DNA of 8,250 bases from Candidatus Pacearchaeota archaeon (lineage in GTDB: Archaea > Nanobdellota > Nanobdellia > Pacearchaeales > GW2011-AR1), in assembly GCA_016234025.1 (NCBI GenBank), contig JACQLL010000024.1, forward strand, positions 1 to 8,250. Direction: 5' to 3'. The notes under the pieces are model-generated. The model was not told the origin of the DNA. It worked only from the letters and a program-made list of their open reading frames with translations, and ran no database searches. Numbering within the stretch: the stretch's first letter is position 1; each line of letters starts with the position of its first letter. A program made the position numbers and the translations under genes. Of the stretch, positions 1 to 5,672 are shown piece by piece.

Positions 1-136
1 ATTCTTGGATGCGCTCAAGAACCCGAAATCTTTGAGGGTTCTTGACGTAGTCCACCAATAAATAAAGAGAACGAAGTTCTCTAATCTTCGCTTCTCACGA
101 AGCTTCAGAAAACCGAAAGATTAAATTGGTGGACTA
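1..136. repeat. Hairpin-rich intergenic element upstream of the S8e gene
   Basis: This non-coding block contains several perfect inverted repeats: 15-24 with 36-45 (10 bp); 48-59 with 125-136 (12 bp), which encloses a 66-72/76-82 hairpin with a GAA triloop; and 83-88/117-122 enclosing 86-90/98-102 (the last two share bases, so they are partly alternative). Bases 2-7 can also pair with 16-21, in competition with the first stem, so the element probably starts left of the window. No open frame of useful length crosses it. It may be a structured RNA, a decayed palindromic (MITE-like) repeat, or both. The strand is unknown, because palindromes fold on either strand. Confidence 0.55.
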
Positions 137-156
137 TATTTAAGTCAGTTGCTATA
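137..156 (+). repeat. 20-bp dispersed repeat, copy 1
   Basis: The 20 bases TATTTAAGTCAGTTGCTATA are an exact reverse complement of 5151-5170, about 5 kb away. They directly abut the outer stem of the hairpin element that ends at 136. A further partial copy (15 bp, same strand) lies at 5183-5197. The 5' TATTTAA part resembles a TATA box, so the repeat could be a promoter module. It could equally be the end of a small mobile palindrome. Confidence 0.6.
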
Positions 157-188
157 TTTCGTAACAGATTGAGGATGTCAGAGAAAAC

Positions 189-196
189 TTTATAAA
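189..196 (+). promoter_or_regulatory. TATA box of the S8e gene
   Basis: TTTATAAA is centred about 25 bp upstream of the ATG at 218. That places the expected transcription start at or next to the start codon, so the mRNA is probably leaderless. It also favours the ATG at 218 over the out-of-frame ATG at 214. Confidence 0.6.
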
Positions 197-217
197 CAAT
201 CCATACCCGAAAAATGG

Positions 218-592
218 ATGAAGCAGGGAAGAAAAATATCAGGAGGAAAATACAAAACAAATAGAAAGAAGAAGCTTTATGAGAGACAAGGCCAGCAAAG
301 AGAGGTAACTCTGAAAGAAACTAAAATAAAGAAAGTGAGAATTACGGGCGGAAAAATAAAGGCATACCTCCTCGGAACAAACGTGGCTAATGTGATGGAC
401 CCCAAAACAAAGAAAGTGAAAAAAGTTAAAATAAAGAATGTTGTCGAAACTCCGCAGAACTTTTTCCTTGCGAGGCAAAATCGTCTGATAAAAAGCGCGA
501 TAATTGAAACGGAAATCGGAAAGGCTAAAATTACAAATCGTCCGACTCAGGAAGGTCATGTTAACGCTATTTTGATTGAGAATAAATTATAA
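218..592 (+). CDS. rps8e: 30S ribosomal protein S8e
   Basis: Small-subunit ribosomal protein of the S8e family, which is found in archaea and eukaryotes but not bacteria; it binds rRNA in the 30S subunit. The N-terminus (MKQGRKISGGKY, residues 1-12) is the family signature, followed by a basic stretch to about residue 20. The C-terminal core has RQNRLIKSAIIETEIGKAKI (86-105) and RPTQEGHVNAILI (108-120), matching the family pattern of RxNxIxKGAxIETExGxA and RPGQDGxVNAxL. The 124 residues are normal for an archaeal member. The start is set by the family N-terminus and by a TATA box 25 bp upstream; the ATG at 214 is in another frame. The gene is monocistronic here and converges on the surface-protein gene, with stops that overlap in the palindrome TTATAA (587-592). 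Many Ile codons are AUA, relevant to the UAU tRNA further right. Confidence 0.95.
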   Translation: MKQGRKISGGKYKTNRKKKLYERQGQQREVTLKETKIKKVRITGGKIKAYLLGTNVANVMDPKTKKVKKVKIKNVVETPQNFFLARQNRLIKSAIIETEIGKAKITNRPTQEGHVNAILIENKL

Positions 593-3500
593 ATCCAGTT
601 CAATTAATTTTCTTTTTCCTTCTATAATGCTTGTCTTTTTTTTCGAATTTTTGTGATGTTTATAAAGAAATCTTGCGCTGATTAGGGTGATGACGATAAA
701 TAAAACTATAAGCCCCAATGTCGATGGTTTGATTATAGTGTTATCAGAGATAGCTAGTCCTGCAAGACCTCCTCTTTCTGATGGAATGAATATGTTCTGA
801 GCAATTACTGCCGAGGCCAAATCGCTGACAAACTGCATGTTTAAATTAAATTCGCCGAACGTATCTTTAGGAAGGTCAAACTTCATGATGTTGTTACTTT
901 CTCCGTTAGCTTCCAAAACGACCTCCTGTAATCCTCTGGCTCTTGAGATGCCGTCGAAATCTGTGAGAGAATACTCTATGCTTATTTCGTGGTCTCTTCC
1001 GGAATACTCTTTCAAAGAGTAGGTTAATATAAATTCGTTTCCTCTTCGTTCGTAGTTTATAATCTTTGGTTCAAACGCGTTTCTGTAAACGGTAATGTTT
1101 AGGGATTTGTTAGACGAGCCCTTTTCGCATTTTATAATAACTTGTGCTTCGTATCCCTGCGGCTCCACATTTTCAGGAACGAGCAAGCTAATTTCAAATG
1201 TGAATTTTTCCTCGAAGCTTAGTCCTTTTTCCTGTTTATTGCTCATCCAGCTACCTGCAGTTCCTGCGAACTCTAATCCACAAGCGTTTAGGAAACTTCT
1301 TTCTTTGTTTGTTACAAGGAAATTAATTTTTTCTGTTTCGCCTCTTTTTACGATAATTTCATCAATGTCGGAAAACTCTAAGTTTAGTTTACCGTTAGTG
1401 TTGGTAATCTCCACGCCTCCGCCGCCTCCGCCGCCAGAACTGCCGCCTCCGCCCGAACCGGGGTTTGAACTTTGAACAGTAAAACTCGAATTCGTCTTAT
1501 TTGCGTTTCCTGCAGAATCGTTTGCGTAAATGTTAAAGACGAAGTCAGCGTCGATTGTGACATCAAATGTTCCGGTTCCGGAAGCGCAGTTCAAACTTGT
1601 GTTTCCAATTTCCAGCGTGGTTCCGCGGTAAACATTATACCAACAGTTGCCGATGTTTGTATCTAAAGCGTTGAAAGTAATAGGGATGCCAGTTCTTGAA
1701 TTTTTATTTCCGCTTGGCTCGGTCAGACTTAAATTTGGATTAATGGTGTCTATAGTTAAACTTCTGTTTTCCGCGAGACCAAAATTTCCCTGCGTGTCGT
1801 TGCAACCAATGTTCCATAAATAATTTCTGTCATTCAAGTATAATGTAAAACTACTCTCAACGTCGGAAACAATGCTTGAATTTGTCTGATTTAAAATAAA
1901 TTTATTGATAACCCCGCCGCCGAAATTTCCATAGAGAGAGCATGCACTTAAATCGAGGTCGCTTGCATTATAAACGAACTTAACACTTCCGTTTGACAGA
2001 TAGCTTGAGTTTAAAGGAGAGATTAATTTTACAATCGGGGCCCCTGTTTGAACAGAGAAGTTTACGCTGTCTTTTCCAATCAGACCCAAGACGCTTTCGT
2101 TCGCGTATAGTGACAGGTTGTAGTTTCCGTCGGAACTTACGTTGAAAGTTGTGTTTGCACATCCGCTTAAAGTTAAGTTATTGATACCTTTGTCTATACT
2201 ATACCAACAAGAACCTAAGCTGTTTCCGACGACAGAAAAATTTAGAGCCAAACTTTCGTTAGTTCCGTAACTATCTCCTTCGTTTGGCAGGACTAAGTTG
2301 ACGACGGGAGCGCTCGCGCCTAAAGAATAATCGATGTCCACACTTTTTAATGCCGGGCTGACAGAAGAGTCCGCGCTGCTGAAAAAGAACTTGTATTGGA
2401 AATATTGTCCGCTTAAGTTTAAGCCGGTATTGTTTGAGTCATAATAAGTGTTTCCTGTTCCGTCGGGTCCACGAAAACTTCCGTCGGAGCAAGAGGGAAG
2501 CGTGCAATTCCGCGCCTGGAAAGTTAAATTAGTCGCAGAATAAAAAGTTGTGAGTCCTTTAGGATCGTTACCTGCTCCGCCATTTAAGTCGCCAATTTCG
2601 CTCCACGAAACTCCGGAGTTTGAAGATGAGAAAATTCTTCCTGTTGCGTCTGTTATGAAAAAATTATCGATTGAATCAATCAGCATTCTGGTGCCGTCAT
2701 TGATATATGGAGTAAAGCTGTCGTTTATTAAACTCCAGTTTGAGCCGCCGTCTGCGGATTTGTAAACGTCTTTGTTTAATAAAATATAAACATTTCCGCT
2801 ACTATCGACTTCTAAATCATCTGTCCCTGTAGTTCCACCATAACCCGAATTTTTCTCAGTCCAGTCAACTCCGTTGTTAGAAGATGAGAAAACAGCTCCT
2901 GAACCGTCGACAACATATAAAACATTGCCCGAGGTTATTCCGAGGCCTTTTCCATTATTAGTGGCTACTCCGTTGAAATCTCCTTTTAGTGTCCAGCTGG
3001 TTCCAGAATTAGAGGAAGAATAAACATCACCTGAAGCGTCGACGGCGTATAGGACTTCGTTAGAATCTTTCTCTCCCAATAATACGCTGCTGTCTGCAAA
3101 ACTATTATTGACGACGCTCCAGTTAACTCCTAAGTTTGCTGACCTCCAAACCTCTCGGTTGGTATTACTAACGATATAAATATAACTTACGTCGGCAAAC
3201 ATTTCTTCGGTGTCGGTTGTTCTTCCGTAATTGTCTGCTTTCTGCGCCCAACTTACTCCTAAATTAGAAGAAGAGTAAACGTCTCCTGCACCGTCCACTC
3301 CAAACAAAAATTCAACTTTCGCTTCTGTGCCTGCCCAGCTTAAGTTGTTCCATGTTACTTCACTTGTCCCGTTAAAAATTCTGCTCTCGTAGCTTCCGCT
3401 CAAGTTGCTTCCGGACAAAACGACAGAACTTCCGTTGTAAGTTGTATTAAAATAGCTTCCCAAATCAAAGTCGCTTTGCCCTGAATCAGAAAGTATAATG

Positions 3501-3598
3501 AATCCTGTGAACGTCCCGAAATGCATGAAGTGCAAGATTGCCAATAAAATAACCATTGACAAGAATAAGACAAAAAACTGAATCACCCTTCTTTTCAT
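587..3598 (-). CDS. Large membrane-anchored surface protein with Asp-box propeller and Ig-like domains
   Basis: Predicted cell-surface protein of 1003 residues, function unknown (adhesin or cell-envelope component is plausible). In order: a basic-plus-hydrophobic N-terminal signal or anchor (1-28); a beta-rich segment (about 41-100); six Asp-box-like repeats (motifs at 106-117, 149-160, 191-202, 235-246, 277-288, 321-332), spaced 42-44 residues and typical of beta-propeller blades; a segment with NCTLPSCSDGSFRGPDGTGN (364-383) that seems to complete the 41-100 domain; three Ig-like domains (about 429-517, 518-617, 618-710), two carrying a C-W-Y motif; a glycine-rich hinge (713-728); two further beta domains (about 735-840 and 842-940); one transmembrane helix (about 957-977) and a Lys/Arg-rich cytoplasmic tail. 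About three dozen N-X-S/T sequons lie almost all before residue 835, consistent with a glycosylated exterior. TATA box 26 bp upstream. Confidence 0.85.
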   Translation of the reverse strand: MKRRVIQFFVLFLSMVILLAILHFMHFGTFTGFIILSDSGQSDFDLGSYFNTTYNGSSVVLSGSNLSGSYESRIFNGTSEVTWNNLSWAGTEAKVEFLFGVDGAGDVYSSSNLGVSWAQKADNYGRTTDTEEMFADVSYIYIVSNTNREVWRSANLGVNWSVVNNSFADSSVLLGEKDSNEVLYAVDASGDVYSSSNSGTSWTLKGDFNGVATNNGKGLGITSGNVLYVVDGSGAVFSSSNNGVDWTEKNSGYGGTTGTDDLEVDSSGNVYILLNKDVYKSADGGSNWSLINDSFTPYINDGTRMLIDSIDNFFITDATGRIFSSSNSGVSWSEIGDLNGGAGNDPKGLTTFYSATNLTFQARNCTLPSCSDGSFRGPDGTGNTYYDSNNTGLNLSGQYFQYKFFFSSADSSVSPALKSVDIDYSLGASAPVVNLVLPNEGDSYGTNESLALNFSVVGNSLGSCWYSIDKGINNLTLSGCANTTFNVSSDGNYNLSLYANESVLGLIGKDSVNFSVQTGAPIVKLISPLNSSYLSNGSVKFVYNASDLDLSACSLYGNFGGGVINKFILNQTNSSIVSDVESSFTLYLNDRNYLWNIGCNDTQGNFGLAENRSLTIDTINPNLSLTEPSGNKNSRTGIPITFNALDTNIGNCWYNVYRGTTLEIGNTSLNCASGTGTFDVTIDADFVFNIYANDSAGNANKTNSSFTVQSSNPGSGGGGSSGGGGGGGVEITNTNGKLNLEFSDIDEIIVKRGETEKINFLVTNKERSFLNACGLEFAGTAGSWMSNKQEKGLSFEEKFTFEISLLVPENVEPQGYEAQVIIKCEKGSSNKSLNITVYRNAFEPKIINYERRGNEFILTYSLKEYSGRDHEISIEYSLTDFDGISRARGLQEVVLEANGESNNIMKFDLPKDTFGEFNLNMQFVSDLASAVIAQNIFIPSERGGLAGLAISDNTIIKPSTLGLIVLFIVITLISARFLYKHHKNSKKKTSIIEGKRKLIELDL
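636..643 (+). terminator. Possible U-tract terminator for S8e
   Basis: A T8 run, preceded by a T-rich stretch at 608-620, lies 44-51 bp past the S8e stop. Archaeal termination commonly uses U-tracts without a hairpin. The run lies inside the Lys-codon-rich tail of the opposing gene, so its T-richness may only reflect that coding sequence. Confidence 0.3.
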
Positions 3599-3617
3599 AT
3601 TTCTAACAGCAATTGCA

Positions 3618-3628
3618 ATTTTATAAAG
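3618..3628 (-). promoter_or_regulatory. TATA box of the surface-protein gene
   Basis: On the minus strand CTTTATAAAAT is centred about 25 bp upstream of the ATG at 3598, again implying a leaderless transcript. It faces away from the RNase Z promoter across the 352-bp intergenic region. Confidence 0.55.
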
Positions 3629-3687
3629 ATTTTCCTATTGAATAAATAACACACACTTCATCGAATAAACCTTCAAATGTGCCTGGC

Positions 3688-3695
3688 AAATTTAT
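3688..3695 (+). promoter_or_regulatory. Candidate TATA box for the folded intergenic element
   Basis: AAATTTAT is centred about 25 bp before 3716, exactly where the first long stem of the folded element begins. This spacing matches the other promoters in the window, and no protein-coding start lies at the expected position. The box is weak, so the assignment is tentative. Confidence 0.3.
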
Positions 3696-3715
3696 CCGTT
3701 ATTTTTAACGCTCGT

Positions 3716-3883
3716 AGAAATCCTCGGACTTTAGTCTGTGGTTTTTTGTCGAGGATTTCTCCGGCGGTCACAAAACCACGACAAGCTCCGCATGTCAAGA
3801 ATGCAACAAGCATTCTTGAGCAACATCAAGGAACGGACTTCCTTGAGTCTTTAGTGCGGAGTTAAAACCGAAGGTTTTGTGAC
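3716..3883 (+). ncRNA. Candidate structured small RNA or palindromic element
   Basis: A 168-base non-coding stretch is almost entirely self-complementary. Stem A is 3716-3726/3750-3760 (11 bp), with a short GACT/AGTC pairing in its loop. Stem B, 3767-3777/3873-3883 (11 bp), encloses stem C, 3786-3792/3855-3861 (7 bp). C encloses two perfect hairpins: D, 3795-3804/3810-3819 (10 bp, loop AACAA) and E, 3826-3833/3839-3846 (8 bp). An alternative GAA-triloop hairpin (3864-3869/3873-3878) competes with B. Such nesting is unlikely by chance. It is not a recognisable tRNA, RNase P RNA, SRP RNA or box C/D RNA. The strand is assigned only from the candidate TATA box. A non-transcribed repeat is the main alternative. 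It fills most of the 3599-3950 gap between the divergent surface-protein and RNase Z genes. Confidence 0.45.
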
Positions 3884-3893
3884 TTTATGTTTG

Positions 3894-3920
3894 GTTGCCG
3901 AACCTTTCACGAAAGGCAAC
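3894..3920 (+). repeat. Short hairpin just upstream of the RNase Z TATA box
   Basis: GTTGCC (3894-3899) pairs with GGCAAC (3915-3920). An inner alternative pairs CCTTT (3903-3907) with AAAGG (3912-3916) around CACG. It ends directly before the RNase Z TATA region. It could be the 3' end of the preceding folded element or an operator. Confidence 0.35.
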
Positions 3921-3921
3921 A

Positions 3922-3931
3922 TTATTAAATA
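3922..3931 (+). promoter_or_regulatory. TATA box of the RNase Z gene
   Basis: TTATTAAATA lies about 24-25 bp upstream of the ATG at 3951, which supports that ATG and a leaderless mRNA. An in-frame ATG at 3888 lies upstream of this promoter. Confidence 0.5.
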
Positions 3932-3950
3932 TTCTTTTCTTGTTATAAAA

Positions 3951-4859
3951 ATGGAAAAAATAAAAATAACTTTTCTCGGGACAGGCGACTCCGTGCCGAC
4001 AAAAAAAAGGAATCACACTGCGATTTTGCTTTCTTACAAGGACGAGAATATTCTTGTTGATTGCGGGGAAGGAACGCAAAGACAGCTCAAGATTGCAGAA
4101 ATTTCTCCGGCTAAGATAACGAAACTTCTCATTACACACTGGCACGGCGATCACACCCTCGGCATTCTTGGCTTGATAGAGACGCTCGCCATGCTGGGAA
4201 TAAACAAGAGACTTGAGATTTACGGCCCGAGAGGAACTAAGAGATACATGAATCTTTTTTTGAATTTTATCGGGCCTTATAAAAAACTAAGCAGGACGTC
4301 GATAGAAGTTAAGGAAGTTGCAGGAAAATTCTTGGAAAGAAAAGAATTTTATGTCGAGGCGAAGCCGATGTCGCACGGAATTCCGGCGAACGCTTATTCA
4401 TTTGTAATCAAAGACAAAATGCGACTTGACAAACAAAAAATAAAAAAATTAAAACTGCCTAATTCTCCTGTTCTGAAAAAACTTCAGGAAGGTGAAGATG
4501 TAATTTTTGAGGGCAAGAAAATAAAATCAAAGGCAGTTTCTTATCTTGAGAAAGGGAGAAAGGTAACTTTTATCCTTGATACAAGAGTCAATGCGAATGC
4601 GGTTGAGTTGTCGAAGAATTCTGATTTGCTAATTTGTGAATCTTCCTTCTCGAAAGACGAAGCTGTAATGGCGAAAGAAAGAAAACATCTTACTTCGAAA
4701 GACGCCGCGACGATTGCGAAAAAGGCGAAAGTGAAGAAGCTGTTTATTACGCATATTTCTCAAAGATACGAATATGATTTGTCTAAAATTCTGAAAGAAG
4801 CAAAGGAAGTTTTTCCAAAAACAGAAATCGCCAATGATTTCGACGTTGTCGAGATTTAA
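3951..4859 (+). CDS. rnz: Ribonuclease Z (tRNA 3'-processing endonuclease)
   Basis: Zinc-dependent beta-lactamase-fold endonuclease that cuts the 3' trailer from tRNA precursors lacking an encoded CCA, which fits the tRNA in this window. Visible motifs: N-terminal FLGTGDSVPTKKRNHT (8-23); DCGEGTQRQ (37-45); the zinc motif H-W-H-G-D-H at 63-68; YGPRGT (91-96); H142 in MSHGIPANAYSF; D210 in FILDTR; H246 in the HLTSKDA segment; H268 in THISQRY. All expected metal ligands are present, and 302 residues is the usual length. A frame opening at 3879 would add 24 residues (24 codons before the family N-terminus), but these derive from the folded intergenic sequence, are unlike the family and precede the TATA box, so the start is placed at 3951. 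The gene converges on an unknown gene with only 6 bp between stops. Confidence 0.95.
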   Translation: MEKIKITFLGTGDSVPTKKRNHTAILLSYKDENILVDCGEGTQRQLKIAEISPAKITKLLITHWHGDHTLGILGLIETLAMLGINKRLEIYGPRGTKRYMNLFLNFIGPYKKLSRTSIEVKEVAGKFLERKEFYVEAKPMSHGIPANAYSFVIKDKMRLDKQKIKKLKLPNSPVLKKLQEGEDVIFEGKKIKSKAVSYLEKGRKVTFILDTRVNANAVELSKNSDLLICESSFSKDEAVMAKERKHLTSKDAATIAKKAKVKKLFITHISQRYEYDLSKILKEAKEVFPKTEIANDFDVVEI

Positions 4860-4865
4860 ATTCTA

Positions 4866-5120
4866 TTAATCTTCATCTCCTAAAAATTCCCTAATGACAA
4901 GAGGGACGACTTTATCGCGAAAGTCGTTGTCTTTAACTCTTTGAAGTCGAACATTTCCATTAGTGTGAGTTTGAACAACTTTATACAATCGATAATTTTT
5001 TAGTTTGTTGCTGTCTAAAAAATCTTCTCCCCATTGTCTTTCTAAAACGTAATGGTTATCCTCAAAATCAACGCCGATGTAATCATGTCTCTGAGTTTCA
5101 TCAATCACATCATCTATCAA
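4866..5120 (-). CDS. Hypothetical small acidic protein with TTG start
   Basis: I do not recognise this 84-residue protein. It is soluble, with no membrane segment, and mixes acidic and aromatic residues (for example DYIGVDFEDNHYVLERQWGEDF, split here only for description), with an acidic C-terminus (EFLGDED). There is no ATG anywhere in the frame. The start is taken as TTG at 5120; GTG at 5108 is an alternative. The frame stays open for about 23 codons further upstream, into the palindrome at 5151-5195, without a good start. A TATA-like TATTTAA (minus strand, 5170-5164) points to an ATG at 5140, but that ATG is in another frame and ends after 7 codons with a TGA overlapping the TTG. Either translation is coupled, or the 5' end is mutated or carries a sequencing frameshift. 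It converges tightly on RNase Z. Confidence 0.6.
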   Translation of the reverse strand: MIDDVIDETQRHDYIGVDFEDNHYVLERQWGEDFLDSNKLKNYRLYKVVQTHTNGNVRLQRVKDNDFRDKVVPLVIREFLGDED

Positions 5121-5140
5121 TCTTCCGAATCTGACGTCAT
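5117..5140 (-). CDS. Possible 7-codon leader ORF overlapping the TTG start
   Basis: ATG at 5140 opens a frame encoding MTSDSED and stops with TGA at 5119-5117, which overlaps the TTG at 5120-5118 as TTGA. The ATG is about 27 bp from the centre of a TATA-like box inside the 20-bp repeat, the position where the other genes here start. It may be a coupled leader peptide, or the true start of the downstream gene displaced by one base. Chance is also possible. Confidence 0.25.
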   Translation of the reverse strand: MTSDSED

Positions 5141-5150
5141 ATCCGAAAAC

Positions 5151-5195
5151 TATAGCAACTGACTTAAATAACTCCCAAAATTGTCAGTTGCTATA
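5151..5195. repeat. Palindrome built from two inverted copies of the dispersed repeat
   Basis: Bases 5151-5163 pair perfectly with 5183-5195 (13 bp, 19-base spacer). The left arm extended to 5170 is the exact 20-bp reverse complement of 137-156. The right arm extended to 5197 is a 15-bp direct match to 144-158. All three copies are followed within a few bases by TTCG or TTTCG. The left copy includes the TATA-like box facing the 4866-5120 gene. Confidence 0.65.
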
Positions 5196-5197
5196 TT

Positions 5198-5238
5198 CGA
5201 GAGAACAAAAAACAATGGAGAAATATTTTGGTCTCTCG
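5198..5238 (-). terminator. Hairpin downstream of the LSm gene, possible terminator
   Basis: CGAGAGA (5198-5204) pairs with TCTCTCG (5232-5238). After one mismatch, CAAAA (5206-5210) pairs with TTTTG (5226-5230), giving a 12-bp interrupted stem with a 15-base loop. On the minus strand it includes a T6 run and lies 24-64 bases past the LSm stop, so it could end that transcript. It sits next to the 5151-5195 palindrome and may be part of the same repeat. Confidence 0.4.
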
Positions 5239-5261
5239 TTATAATAAACCTCCGGTCATTA

Positions 5262-5510
5262 TCACTTCCCTGAACTTGTGCTCGCCGGAGAGATAAAGAT
5301 TATAGTGTCTCCTCTCAAGAAAGTTAATCCAAAGTTTTTCTTGACTTCGCCGTTTTGCATTTCTTTTGCGTTGTCTAGAGCAACGTTTATGTGCATGTCG
5401 AAAGCGAGCAAAGTTCCGACGAATTGTCTGTCGCCTTTTAGATATACAATCACTTCTTTTCCCTTCGATTGATTCAAAAGGTCGAGTGGTCTTTCAATTC
5501 CGTTAACCAT
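5262..5510 (-). CDS. Sm-like archaeal RNA-binding protein (LSm)
   Basis: Small Sm-fold protein expected to form a heptameric ring that binds U-rich RNA. Counting from the methionine at 5510 it has 82 residues. Sm1 spans about 18-51, with the signature F-x-G-T-L-x-x-F-D-x-H-x-N (30-42) and D38, H40 and N42 in the uridine pocket. Sm2 contains LRGDTIIFISP (65-75), with R66-G67-D68. The C-terminal tail is a short Ser/Thr-rich segment. An in-frame ATG four codons earlier (5522) would add MNAF, but the TATA box at 5532-5539 is only about 13 bp from it and 25 bp from 5510. Leaderless transcription would exclude the first ATG, and the family N-terminus (RPLDLLNQ) also fits the later start. It is followed by intergenic palindromes and divergent from the tRNA gene. 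Confidence 0.93.
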   Translation of the reverse strand: MVNGIERPLDLLNQSKGKEVIVYLKGDRQFVGTLLAFDMHINVALDNAKEMQNGEVKKNFGLTFLRGDTIIFISPASTSSGK

Positions 5511-5531
5511 AAATGCATTCATTCCTTACTC

Positions 5532-5539
5532 TATTTAAA
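5532..5539 (-). promoter_or_regulatory. TATA box of the LSm gene (decides its start)
   Basis: On the minus strand TTTAAATA is centred near 5535.5, about 25 bp from the ATG at 5510 but only about 13 bp from the ATG at 5522. The expected transcription start is therefore at the second ATG. Confidence 0.6.
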
Positions 5540-5637
5540 CTTTGCTATGAAATTTGACTTTTTTGAGAATCTTTTCTTTGAACAGTCTTGTTTCCTCCTA
5601 ATTTTTTAACAACGCTGGTTTTAGTGTAAAACGAAAC

Positions 5638-5645
5638 TTTAAATA
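5638..5645 (+). promoter_or_regulatory. TATA box of the tRNA gene
   Basis: TTTAAATA is centred about 31 bp upstream of the first tRNA base. The expected transcription start is near 5666, leaving a 5' leader of about 6 bases for RNase P to remove. Confidence 0.55.
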
Positions 5646-5672
5646 AGCTGTCTTATCATTTATAAGTTGGAA

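Noticed and set aside
239..559. Minus-strand open frame of about 100 codons
   Set aside because: It lies wholly within the clear S8e gene on the opposite strand and has no protein-like signature.
1095..1475. Plus-strand open frame with a proline-rich stretch
   Set aside because: It is the antisense shadow of the glycine-rich hinge and neighbouring parts of the surface-protein gene.
3677..3865. Plus-strand open frame in the intergenic region
   Set aside because: It covers the stem-forming sequence, has no promoter at a suitable distance and looks non-protein-like; the base pairing explains the sequence better.
3716..3883. RNase P RNA, SRP RNA or box C/D RNA
   Set aside because: The conserved cores of these RNAs (and C/D boxes) are not visible, and the length is short for the first two.
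3879..3950. Longer RNase Z start upstream of 3951
   Set aside because: The extra residues match nothing in the family, come from the folded intergenic element and lie partly upstream of the TATA box; the family N-terminus begins at 3951.
5511..5522. First ATG of the LSm frame as start
   Set aside because: It is only about 13 bp from the TATA box, so a leaderless transcript would begin after it; the family also fits the later methionine.
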